Position numbers and translations under genes: made by a program. Positions 23,517-32,184 of a stretch of DNA of 64,000 nucleotides are shown piece after piece; positions within the stretch are counted from its first letter, which is position 1, and every line of letters starts with the position of its first letter. The stretch covers positions 124,001 through 188,000 of the forward strand of contig PPXM03000005.1 in assembly GCA_003707065.3 (NCBI GenBank), written 5' to 3'. Source of the DNA: Trigonopsis variabilis. Its lineage: Eukaryota > Ascomycota > Trigonopsidomycetes > Trigonopsidales > Trigonopsidaceae. The notes under the pieces are model-generated. The model did no database searches and was not told the origin of the DNA. It saw only the letters and a program-made list of their open reading frames with translations.

Positions 23517-26460
23517 TTAAAAGAGGAACATAAAGGCGGTAAGACCTGACAATCCAGCGGCAGTTACAGATGCAGCCATCTTGACAGATGCACCCTCAAA
23601 TGTGCTTGGGCTTGACGGGGTTGATTTCAAAGCGGCCTGGCTAGGAGCGGTGATCTTTCCAGTAGGAGTCGGGGAAGTTTTGAGGGACACTTGGCTAGGG
23701 CTGGTCACAGTGCCAGTAGGCGTAGGAGACCGTAAGGCTTGTTGAACGGGAGCAGTAATTGATCCTGTGGGGGTGGGAGATGATTTAAGAGCTTGCTGTG
23801 CAGCAACAGAAGAGGAGCCAGTCGAAGGTAGTTGATTAAGTTGCGAGCCAGCAGGGACCGAGGGACTGGCAGGAGAGCCATCAACAGGACTCACACCGCG
23901 AGCAGGAGAACCGGGACTAGACAATAGGTTTTGAGGACTGGAAGGACTGGAACCAGAGCCAGAAGCTGGTAAAGAGTCATCAGCAGCAATGTTTCCAGCA
24001 GGAGCGGCCTGAGTGTCAAGAGATGCGAGTTGACCAGGAATAGAAGAGCCAGGAACTCGTGTAGAAAGAGCAGATGCTGGTGACTGTGCTTCGGCCGGTG
24101 ACTGTGATTGCGCTTGTGATTGCGCTTGTGTCTGTGCTTGAGCATAAACAATCTTGAGCGCAGCCTCTTGTTGTGGAGTGCAAATGACGGTGGGGACGGG
24201 TTGGCAATCAGAGCACACAGCCTGGGCAGATGCACTAGCAGAAGCAACAGCTTGACTAAGCGATGCGCTTGACGGAACGCAGACGAGCTTGCTCATAAGA
24301 CAGCCTCCAAAGGCGCAGTTACCGGGAGTAGATTGAGACTTATCCATGTTGTTGACATTGTTGACATTGTTGACAGTAATGTTACCGGTGAAGTTACCGC
24401 TCACATAGTTGGTGAAGTACTGGTTGTAGATATCACCAGAGGATTGAGGCACAGAGAAATAGATAACTTGGCAGTTGTCACTCGGTTGAGCCGAAGCAGT
24501 GGCAACAGCAGAGGCAGAGGCAGCAGCATGGGCAGCAAACGAAGCATTCATGGCCTGAACAAGAGGGACACAGTTGAGACTAGTAAGGAGGCTCTTAGAA
24601 TTGGCACCTGCGGAAGCCAAAGAGTTCGATGCCGCATCTGCTTGCGAGATAGCACTAGAAACTGCATTAGCCTCAGACTGGGAAAGAGAACCTGCTGCGA
24701 CAGCATTTGCAACAGCATTGGCAGAAGAGCCAGATCCGTTAGCAAAAGCACTGGCAGCAGCATTAGCGGAAGCAGAACCAGACCCATTAGCTTGAGCAGT
24801 GGCAGCAGCATTAGCGGAAGCAGAACCAGACCCATTAGCTTGAGCAGTGGCAGCAGCATTAGCGGAAGCAGAACCCGACCCATTAGCTTGAGCACTGGCA
24901 GCAGCACTTGCGCTGGAAGAACCACTATTAGAGGTAGCTCCTGCACTAGCTCCGGCGCTGGAAGAACCACCATTAGAGGTAGCTCCTGCACTAGCTCCGG
25001 CGCTGGAAGAACCGCCATTAGAGGTAGCTCCCGCACTAGCTCCGGCGCTTGCTCCAGCAGACCCGCTCTGAGCACTCGCCGAAGCGCTGGCACTGGCAGA
25101 AGCGCCGGCACCGCTCACAGACGAAGTGCTTGTAGGCACAACACTGGACGTGCTAGTGGTCGTGGGGCTTGTTATGGGAGTAGGTCCTTGAGTAAAAGAC
25201 TGAGCCAAGGGCGTGGGGCCTTGAGTAAAAGATTGAGGGCCCGGAGGAGTAGGTCCTTGACTGAACTGTGGCTGATTAAAATAATAAGAGCTGATGACAT
25301 CGGTGCCAGACGTATCAGAAGAAGGAAAGACAGGATAGGGACGATACGCTCCTTGATTAGTGTCAGGTTCTTGATCACCGCCACTATAAAATGAGCTAAT
25401 GACGTCCTGGTTAGACGTATGAGCAAAAGGAAAGACAGGAGGATACGCTCCTTGATTAGCGTCAGGTTCTTGATCACCGCCACTATAAAATGAGCTAATG
25501 ACGTCCTTGTTAGACGTATGAGCAAAAGGAAAGACAGGATAGGGCGGAACTCCTTCAGTAGAATCCAAACCACCAACGCCCGGAGAGGCAGTAGATTCAG
25601 CAGAGAGCGAAGGAGTAGGAGCAAAAGCAGAAGAGTCAAAAGAGGAAAGTCGTGCAGTTAGTGCCTTGGGCTGGACAGTCGGCGTAGGAGCCTCGCTGGA
25701 GCCAACATCTGAAGAGCTAGCATCTTGAGAATCGGAAAAACGGGAAGCATAAGATTTCCCGTACCAGTCGGCGTCCTTGTCGTTGTAATTCAGAGACTTT
25801 GCATACTGATAGCCTCTTTGGTAGGCTTGGTCATAGGTGAGAGCAGAAGACAAAGAGGGAAGTTGCTTGGGCTGGACAGTCGGTGTAGGAGCCTCGCTGG
25901 AGCCAGCATCTGCAGAGCTAGCATCTTGAGAATTGGAAAAATGGGAAGCATAAGATTTCCCGTACCAGTCAGCGTCCTTGTCGTTGTAATTCAGACCCTT
26001 TGCATACTGATAGCCTCTTTGGTAGGCTTGGTCATAGGTGAGAAGACCACTGGTTTGGCCTTGTGTTCCAGTAGGTGCAGAGGAAGGCGCAGTGGTAGAA
26101 GAGCAAGATCCAGTGACACAAGGGTCGAAAGCCAGACCAGCATTATAGGCGAGAATACAATCATCAGAATCGGCCTCCTCATCCGTGCAGATGGGGATAT
26201 TCGCGTCAGCACGAGCCTTCAACATTAGACAACGAAATGTTAGCTTTTTACACTTACTGCAATAGCCGAAGGGGCAGAAGCGGCATTGGAAGAACACGAG
26301 TACTCATTACCAGATGCGTCGAGGCACATAGCATTACTACCAGGCTTCAAAAATTAGACCCAGAAACAAGAAATTATGCACTTACTGCAGAGGAAGCAGC
26401 ACGCGTCAGCGTAGCCGAGGCAGTTATCGCTGCCAGAACAAAAGAAGAGGAGAACTTCAT
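23517..26460 (-). CDS. Secreted GPI-type repeat protein (cluster member 1)
   Basis: Three exons, 26460-26386, 26344-26258 and 26216-23517, joined in phase 0 over two 41-nt introns, give 953 aa. Exon 1 is exactly a 25-residue signal peptide (MKFSSSFVLAAITASA...). After it come a short Cys-containing part, two copies of a 60-66-residue Tyr-rich repeat, three copies of a YPVFPFAHTS repeat, QGPTP repeats, a long Ala/Ser/Gly tract with ANGSGSASANAAATAQ units, and a Cys/Asn-rich module at about 602-733. A Gln/Ala/Ser tract, four SPTPTG-type repeats and a hydrophobic C terminus (about 20 residues, GPI-type) close it. It is probably anchored at the wall or membrane. No family is recognised. Confidence 0.8.
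23590..23820 (-). repeat. SPTPTG C-terminal repeats in cluster member 1
   Basis: Three clear units carry (S)SPTPTGxITAP or close variants, spaced by ALKS/ALR stretches, just before the GPI-type tail. A diverged fourth unit follows. One such unit also occurs in cluster member 4, before its own tail. Boundaries are approximate. Confidence 0.6.
24180..24575 (-). other. Cys/Asn-rich VSGNFTGN module in cluster member 1
   Basis: About 130 residues. A CVP start is followed by CQVIYFSVP, IYNQYF, VSGNFTGN, a run of NN pairs, a C..GGC element, SKLVC and a CxPVPTVIC end. The same order appears in cluster member 6 (32356-32712). NFT and NIT are N-glycosylation sequons. Confidence 0.7.
24708..25106 (-). 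repeat. Ala/Ser/Gly low-complexity repeat tract
   Basis: Three near-identical GASAGATSNGG-type units are followed by four AQANGSGSASANAAAT-type units of about 16 residues. The DNA repeats are near-identical, which points to recent expansion. They also make long open frames on the other strand. Confidence 0.7.
25341..25541 (-). repeat. YPVFPFAHTS tandem repeats
   Basis: Two near-identical units of about 32 residues (VFPFAHTSN.DVISSFYSGG then DQEPD.NQGAY) are followed by a third, diverged one that continues into the QGPTP region. It is part of cluster member 1. Confidence 0.7.
25662..26042 (-). repeat. Tyr-rich direct repeat pair
   Basis: Two tandem copies, about 180-200 nt each, encode LTYDQAYQRGYQYAK followed by NYNDKDADWYGKSYAS and an APTPTVQPK linker. 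They differ at only a few residues, so the duplication is probably recent. Confidence 0.75.
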
Positions 26461-26980
26461 CGGGGCTGTAATGAAATGATGGCTATCTGCATCCTTTTTA
26501 TATCGTGTACAGCACACGAATATTTCGACTCTGGAATCTATTACCCAAGGCTGGAACAGTCGTGACCCTCACCCCAAAAATTGAAGATATTGCGTTCCTC
26601 CTTTGATATGTCACATTGTGATATTAGACGATTAATAAATATTGATTAATACTTCCAATTCCGGAGATGGGCAAGTCGAGCTAAGCCCCCCTGCACCCCA
26701 AACTGTGACCGTAAAGGACAACCGTTGGTCGACCAAAGCACGCTAGCCGTTCATGTGAAAGTCGGCCAGTGTCCGCTTCCGCAATAAGCTCGAAATGGCA
26801 TAGTTATGGTATCAAGAAAGGTCGTGTAATTGTTCCACTGAATCAGTCCATGACCATTGAGATCTCTAGATCCTCAGTGGTTGTCTCAGGGCAGCATTCC
26901 CGAGTGAAGCGACATGGACCCGGACCCTTTCCAGAACGTTACAGTCTGCATAAGTTCCATGTATCGAGTAACATGCCTGC
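26461..26980 (-). repeat. Duplicated promoter region, copy A
   Basis: The sequence upstream of cluster member 1 aligns along about 500 nt with that upstream of member 2 (28067-28580). Landmarks such as ATTGCGTTCCTC, ATTAATAAATATT and GGACCCTTTCCAGA fall in the same order. Identity is highest near the gene and decays away from it. Confidence 0.7.
26493..26502 (-). promoter_or_regulatory. TATA box of cluster member 1
   Basis: TATAAAAAGG on the minus strand, 33-42 nt upstream of the ATG. The same layout is seen in members 2, 3, 4 and 6. Confidence 0.55.
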
Positions 26981-27662
26981 AACGGCTGGATGGGAGCCCT
27001 AGTCCAGGTAGTACTCCTGCGCGGGTACGGTATAGACACCCTTTCCCGCGGTAACTCTCGCTCTATACGTCCTATAGAAAGTAAGTTGTAGTGCGGACTC
27101 TAACGCAGCTCTCCAATTGCTCTAATTTTCTCTTATTTTAACAAAAGAACAATTTCTGCCTGATTGCGTGCCTCGCGAAGCATTCTACGCTTCTTGCAAA
27201 GCTCTTTTTAAGTCTGTTAATGATTGTGCCTTTATTTGGGGGGCTAGAATTTTAAATCTACGAGCTTAACAACTGAAAATCTGAAATGCTGACAGAGAGG
27301 TTCTTGTGAAACCGCCGTGAGCATCATCACTGTCCGCTCTTTTCGTAAATGACAGCACACACTACTTTATTTACTATTGATGTGACATTCCCAAACAAAC
27401 TCTGGGTTCTAACTTGTTGGATATAGTGTTACGATGCGGATTTCATGATCAACCCTCATAAATTGAGCCGTCTCTCTGTATTATCAGTCATTCTATGCAC
27501 TAAACACCAGAACGTTAGCTCCGAGGTGATGCAGACTAGTCTTTCCTTTAGCCTTGAACCTTATCGTGTTCCTCGTTATCGTTCCGCTTTGGCGAATCGT
27601 AATCTTAGGACCAGATAAATAAACCAGGATTGATCATATTAATCGCTCTAGTTAGAGAGCTC
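26981..27662. other. Intergenic region inside secreted-protein cluster
   Basis: No supported gene. It contains the 3' flank of cluster member 2 and AT-rich sequence. Nothing else is recognisable. Confidence 0.4.
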
Positions 27663-28066
27663 CTATTCAAAGTCAAAAACATCGGAGATATGAGGACTTC
27701 CGGAAAAGTCATCCTCTTGCGGTAAAGTAATATAATACCCAGAAAAGTCATCCTCTTGCGGTAAGGTGGTATAATCCCCAGAAAAGTCATCCTCTTGAGG
27801 TAAGGTTTTATAGTTGATTGTGGGTGGATAGTCCATGGGAGGAGGAGGAGGAAGTGGCTCCCTTTCAGGGGGCAAAGGAGCATCGGGATAGCAGGGATAT
27901 TCCATACCGGTATCGTGATCGACGCATGTAGACATCGGTGCGCCAGGCTTCAAATATTAGACTCAAAAAAACAACGATGTAGTGCACTCACTCCATAGGA
28001 AGTGGCAGAAGCTAAGGTAGCCGAGGCAGTGACAGTAGCCAAAACAAAAGAAGAGGAGAACTTCAT
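27663..28066 (-). CDS. Small secreted Pro-rich repeat protein (cluster member 2)
   Basis: Two exons, 28066-27992 and 27947-27663, joined in phase 0 over a 44-nt intron, give 119 aa. Exon 1 is a 25-residue signal peptide, nearly identical to exon 1 of member 1 (MKFSSSFVLA.. then TASATLA). The second exon starts with the same Pro-Gly as exon 2 of member 1, then becomes a different protein: two Cys, a PLPPEREPLPPPPP tract and three tandem 12-residue units of the type TLPQEDDFSG(D/Y/S). There is no GPI-type tail. It looks like a secreted, acidic, repetitive small protein. Function unknown. Confidence 0.72.
27690..27815 (-). repeat. TLPQEDDFSG tandem repeats
   Basis: Three consecutive units of about 36 nt encode LPQEDDFSG with Tyr-containing spacers. 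The units are almost identical at DNA level. Confidence 0.75.
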
Positions 28067-28580
28067 GGTGAATGAGATAAAATGATGACTATTTCACATC
28101 CCTTTTATATCAAGTCCAGCACTAGAGTATACGGACACGGGAATCTATAACCTGAGGCTCGAGAAGTCGTGACCTTACCATCGCGAGACTATTGCGTTCC
28201 TCTATTAGCATATCATATTGTGACATTAGACTATTAATAAATATTAATTAATATTTCCAATTCTGGAAATGAGAAAATCGAGCTAGGCCCTTGCAAGCAA
28301 AATTAGGCCTAGAAAGTTCAATAGATGACTGATTTGGGTACTCTAAACACTTGAAAGCTGATCGGGTCGCATACAATATCGAGATGTTACTAATATGGGT
28401 ATCAAGGAAACTCGTGCAATTGCATTAGGGAATCGAGTTCATAGCTTTTTGCCAGTTCTGAGCCGTTCGTCTCAGAGCAGCATTCTCTGCCTCGAGCCTA
28501 GTCAAGAGACGACGGACCCTTTCCAGAGCGCTACGCTCTATTCATGATTCCATGTATCAGTCATGCCAACGACGCTCGCA
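28067..28580 (-). repeat. Duplicated promoter region, copy B
   Basis: The counterpart of 26461-26980. The shared block ends near the segment with ATTCCATGTATC, about 510 nt from the start codon. Confidence 0.7.
28101..28110 (-). promoter_or_regulatory. TATA box of cluster member 2
   Basis: ATATAAAAGG on the minus strand, 35-44 nt upstream of the ATG, at the same place as in the duplicated promoter of member 1. Confidence 0.55.
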
Positions 28581-28930
28581 GATAGTGTAGAGGACTGCAC
28601 TGAAGTTAATATTTCCGAACCTATGCCCAATTTCGCTTTGCTTCTAGGTCGGACTATCATGATCGTGGGCTGCTATGTATGTTTTCTCATAGCTTCAAAG
28701 GTCTTATGTTATGGGTACTCTTGTAATTATATCTAGGAAAGTAAACTCTACCATAAAGCTAGTTATATTCTTCTACTTCAGGCAAACCATCTTAGTGTAG
28801 ATGCTGGTTCAGTTTACGTACAAAGATTGTACATGTTTCGCTTCTATTAGGCTCCTCCTCTGATGCATCTATGTGCAACGAACTTATCTTAGGTTGAGTT
28901 CTATATAATGTCCATATTCTCACACACCAA
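28581..28930. other. Intergenic region inside secreted-protein cluster
   Basis: About 350 nt, AT-rich, between the duplicated promoter block and the stop of cluster member 3. No gene seen. Confidence 0.4.
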
Positions 28931-29422
28931 CTAGTTGACGTACCCAATGCTGTTCATAAAAGTTATCCCGTGGTTGTTGCTCGATGTCGTCGATAGTTCA
29001 CCTTCCGCAAATGTGTTGATAACAAGTGGTCTATTGCCGACATCAAAGCTTTGCGCCGTATTATGGTCGCCATCTAAGAAGCTATTGATGATGAGCGGCA
29101 TATTTCCCGACCCTTCGACATTCCCAGGTGTACTTGACTGGGAAATGGAGTTGGCAGGCTGCTGAGACCCAGACACAAAATGCTGAGAAACCTGAATATT
29201 TCCAGACGGCCTAGAAGATCCATCGCCCATCTGCAAGAGTTGGAAGTTTCCCTGATCTCCAAAGCTGTTTGAAGCCTGCTGAATAGAACCGGGTTGGGTA
29301 CCATCCAGGCTTTGAGCCACAATGCTCTGTAAATGAGTATCGAAACTCTGAGGATCAAAACCCAAGGCGCAGATAGCAGATGAAAGAAAGATGCCGAGAT
29401 ATGGTGCAAAAGAGGGTATCAT
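28931..29422 (-). CDS. Secreted Ser/Gln/Asn-rich protein (cluster member 3)
   Basis: A single-exon protein of 163 aa with an N-terminal signal peptide (about 20 residues, ending ICALG). The mature part is rich in Ser, Gln, Asn and Gly. It contains two related segments, NMPLIINSFLDGDHNT and NRPLVINTFAEGELST, about 30 residues apart, an internal duplication. There is no Cys in the mature part and no GPI-type tail. It is unrelated in sequence to members 1 and 2 except for composition and context. Function unknown. Confidence 0.65.
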   Translation of the reverse strand: MIPSFAPYLGIFLSSAICALGFDPQSFDTHLQSIVAQSLDGTQPGSIQQASNSFGDQGNFQLLQMGDGSSRPSGNIQVSQHFVSGSQQPANSISQSSTPGNVEGSGNMPLIINSFLDGDHNTAQSFDVGNRPLVINTFAEGELSTTSSNNHGITFMNSIGYVN

Positions 29423-29958
29423 TATTACAAGAAGAAAGTCTCCTGCGCTGATATTTAAATCATCTCAAATATGTACCTGCATCAGATCAGAATTGATCTG
29501 TCTGAGGAACAATGATCCCATTAAAGATATCATGCCGTCTAGAATTCGCAGATGCTTTATGTAAAGCATAGCTTGACGGGCTATATCGCATCACTTTATA
29601 TTCCAGGTTTTATCTAGAGAACGCACATAAGCGATCTGATTTTTCTGATGGTCCTCTTTGACTAAGTCAATTAATTTGGTGTTCTAATTAATTATCGTGT
29701 CGTTTCTTACGTAGCTGAATGGACACTCATTGTGCACGCTTGGTAGGAAACGTTACAAAAAAGGAATGTCTTGCTGCTGCACAATCGCCGTGAAATCTGA
29801 GACACTCTTAGCAGAGTAGGTGAAAATTTCATAATAAACAATTCCACGATAGCTGCAAAGGGGCTTTTAGCATTCACCGGCAGGAGCGGTCCGTGTAGAT
29901 AATGAATTCTTTAGAGGTTGTTCAGTGCTACATTTATTCGAGGTCAACAACGATTAAT
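29423..29958. other. Intergenic region with a small palindrome
   Basis: About 536 nt, AT-rich. It holds a hairpin ATGCTTTA-TG-TAAAGCAT at 29552-29569 and the TATA-like stretch of member 3 at 29451-29460. No gene seen. Confidence 0.4.
29451..29460 (-). promoter_or_regulatory. TATA-like box of cluster member 3
   Basis: ATTTAAATAT, 29-38 nt upstream of the ATG. The sequence is weaker than in members 1 and 2, but the spacing is the same. Confidence 0.4.
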
Positions 29959-31089
29959 TTAAAGGAAAAAAATCAAAGCAATGATAGCAGTGACGGCACC
30001 AAGTATGCTGGGGGTTCCCTTAGAACCTGATCCTTGTAGAGGAGCAGTCGAGGGTATGGTAGTATTTTTTGAGCTAGCTTTTACTTGAGAAGGTGCTGTA
30101 ATCGTTCCAGTGGGAGTAGGAGATCGGGTGACAAAGGTGTTGAAGCTAGTAACTGTCGCAATTTCGGTCGTAGTGGTCACCGAATCAGGAGTACTGTAGC
30201 CTGAAGGTACTGCCGCGAGGTTCTTAGGTTGAGCAGCAAGAGCTGGATAAGAAGCAAGAGTTGAAGGTGCAGCAAAATTGGGAGACAAATTAAGAGTTGA
30301 AGAAGCGGAAAAAGTTGGAAGAACAGCAATATTTGGAGAGGCAGAAAGAGTTGGAGCAGAAACTGCACTAGTTGAAGCTGGAAAGGGAACTGCGGAAGAG
30401 CTAGAACTGATGGAGTCCAATTGAGAGTTCATTCCAGAGCTGGCGCTTTGTGGGGAAGCACAAGTGCATTCACAGTTTTCAGCGGCGGCTTGAGCAACCT
30501 TGGCTGCTTGAACGAGAGCTTGAGCTTGGATCATAGATAAAAAGCCAGCAGCGGCCAAAGCTTGAGTAAGCTCATCTATAGATGCAGCATCAACATCACC
30601 ATTGGCCTGCGCAATACTGTTAGCGCTGGCGCTGGCACCGGCACCGGCAAAAGCGCCATTATTAGCACCAGCTCCGCTTTGGGCAGAAGCAAGAGCTCCA
30701 GCTTGAGCAAAGGAACCCATGCCAGGGGACCTGCTTGGCTGGAATCGTGGGCCCTTAGGAGGGCCAGGGGGGCCTGGCGGCCCTTGTCCTCTATTACCAG
30801 AGGCGCCAGTCAAAAGATCATCGTTTTCCTCATCATCGCTATCCTCGGTATCGCTATCATCATCATCACCATCCTGATCGGCTGCATAACCTGATCCATA
30901 AGAAGATCCTTGGGCGACTGCGGAACCAGAAGAAGAGCCACCGAATCCACCTAGATCCCTAGAGGTGAGTCCAGTGTTGAAACTACCTGGTGCTGAAATC
31001 TCAGCCCCGACGGAACCATGAGTCAAGTCCTGAGCGAGAGAGAAGGCTACTTGATTTGCTGCCAAGATGATGGGTAGGGAAAACTTCAT
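29959..31089 (-). CDS. Secreted GPI-type protein with collagen-like stretch (cluster member 4)
   Basis: A single-exon protein of 376 aa. A signal peptide of about 19 residues (MKFSLPIILA...) precedes a Gly/Ser region, a dense acidic run (DGDDDDSDTEDSDDEENDD) and a short collagen-like GPPGPPGPP element. An Ala/Ser/Gly tract like that of members 1 and 6, a helical Ala/Gln-rich segment with a CECTC cluster and a Ser/Ala/Thr-rich stalk come next. One SPTPTGTITAPS unit, as in member 1, leads to a hydrophobic tail (LGAVTAIIALIFFL) that fits a GPI signal. It is probably an outer-surface or wall protein. I recognise no named family. Confidence 0.78.
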   Translation of the reverse strand: MKFSLPIILAANQVAFSLAQDLTHGSVGAEISAPGSFNTGLTSRDLGGFGGSSSGSAVAQGSSYGSGYAADQDGDDDDSDTEDSDDEENDDLLTGASGNRGQGPPGPPGPPKGPRFQPSRSPGMGSFAQAGALASAQSGAGANNGAFAGAGASASANSIAQANGDVDAASIDELTQALAAAGFLSMIQAQALVQAAKVAQAAAENCECTCASPQSASSGMNSQLDSISSSSSAVPFPASTSAVSAPTLSASPNIAVLPTFSASSTLNLSPNFAAPSTLASYPALAAQPKNLAAVPSGYSTPDSVTTTTEIATVTSFNTFVTRSPTPTGTITAPSQVKASSKNTTIPSTAPLQGSGSKGTPSILGAVTAIIALIFFL

Positions 31090-31120
31090 TTGGGTTCAAC
31101 AGGTTTAGATGATCAAGGCC

Positions 31121-31134
31121 GATATTTATTTATG
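31121..31134 (-). promoter_or_regulatory. TATA-like box of cluster member 4
   Basis: CATAAATAAATATC on the minus strand, 32-45 nt upstream of the ATG. It overlaps the last few bases of the doubtful gene at 31130-31509. Confidence 0.4.
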
Positions 31135-31509
31135 CTCCTTGAATTAGACCATTCGTAGTGGAATTAATATTTGTCAGGAACGAGTTTCGTGGGCTTTCAG
31201 TCTCATTCATGCCCGGGCACAAATGTATGTCGCCATGCCGAACTTCACAATGAAAGCTACTGACGATCCTTCTTTGCGCACCTTTAATGGATCTCAGTAT
31301 CAAGGATACAAGTGCTAGTTTCATGAAAAGGAGGTATATATTCTACCTGGCATTGGAATCACATATATTCCGGCAGTTACAGTGACAGCACCGGGGATGA
31401 TTAAGCCCAAATAGGCAGTTATGACACACGGAACAAATGCCAGAAAGGGGCGCGTAGTAACGAAAACGATACTCTGGTGGTTCCATGAATGAAGTTGTCT
31501 GAATTTCAT
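31130..31509 (-). CDS. Doubtful small protein (cluster member 5)
   Basis: Two open frames, 31509-31347 and 31314-31130, join in frame over a 32-nt GTAGAA...ACTAG intron (phase 1), giving 115 aa. The first 50 residues contain a hydrophobic segment (PCVITAYLGLIIPGAVTVTAGIYVI). The rest is basic with a few Cys. The splice signals are poor and no family is recognised, so it could be chance or a decayed gene. Its end lies only 40 nt upstream of the start of member 4. Confidence 0.3.
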
Positions 31510-32184
31510 TGTACATTATTTTATATGACCGTTTGTAGGTTGGACCTAGGTATGGGAGACATGACCAGGATGAGGATCCAGCGCGAGGGCTTACACGTTT
31601 CTGTTATCTAGCTCGATACCGTGGACGTCTTTGTAGTTATTATATTTACGAAGTTGGCATGTTGCGTATTTTCAGTATTTTCGGAATTATCGTTTTGGGT
31701 TATAGTAATACGCAAAGAAGTTTCTCTTCCAAAATACAGCAGGTCCTGGTCGTCCAGTTTCCAGCTGAACAGGTCTCTCTTTTTGATCACTTGGATCTCC
31801 AGTAAAGTAGTGTTCTCAGTCCACATTGGAAACGAGAATTAAACTAGAAGAAGACATCGATGAGAAAGGACATCCTGAACTAGCAAGTGCAGTAGTAATA
31901 ATAGGCTTTCTAAGACCAACAATACCAAGACTTCTTCTCTCTAGTAAAGTACAGTCATTTGTAGGTGAAAAATTATTCCTTTCGCAGGCGAAAAGTCTAT
32001 TCGACAGATCTCTTAGAGGGGCAGGATGATCTTATATCATGACTCTAATAATCAAGTAAGAAAGGCAGGAATAATTTATTAGCTACTGTGAGTCAAAAGG
32101 GACGACCTATTTGGGAACGCGAAATCATGTCAGACATGTTGAACTACATTTTTGCTGAGTCGGAGATTAAACTAACTTATACAC
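31510..32184. other. Intergenic region with possible gene remnant
   Basis: About 675 nt. A 72-codon minus-strand frame at 31608-31826 carries LLEIQVIKKRDLFSWKLDDQ, which faintly resembles the start of a C2 domain. It could be a remnant or chance. Nothing else was recognised. Confidence 0.3.

Noticed and set aside
24333-25394. Long plus-strand open frame (353 codons) opposite cluster member 1
   Set aside because: It mirrors the Ala/Ser/Gly codon repeats of the minus-strand gene; it has no start context, signal or family, and its product is a Ser/Arg/Gly repeat artefact.
29552-29569. Perfect small hairpin in the cluster
   Set aside because: Isolated, AT-rich and short; likely chance, with no gene end close enough to be a terminator.
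31608-31826. 72-codon frame with C2-like text
   Set aside because: Too short and weak to call a gene; noted only as a possible remnant.
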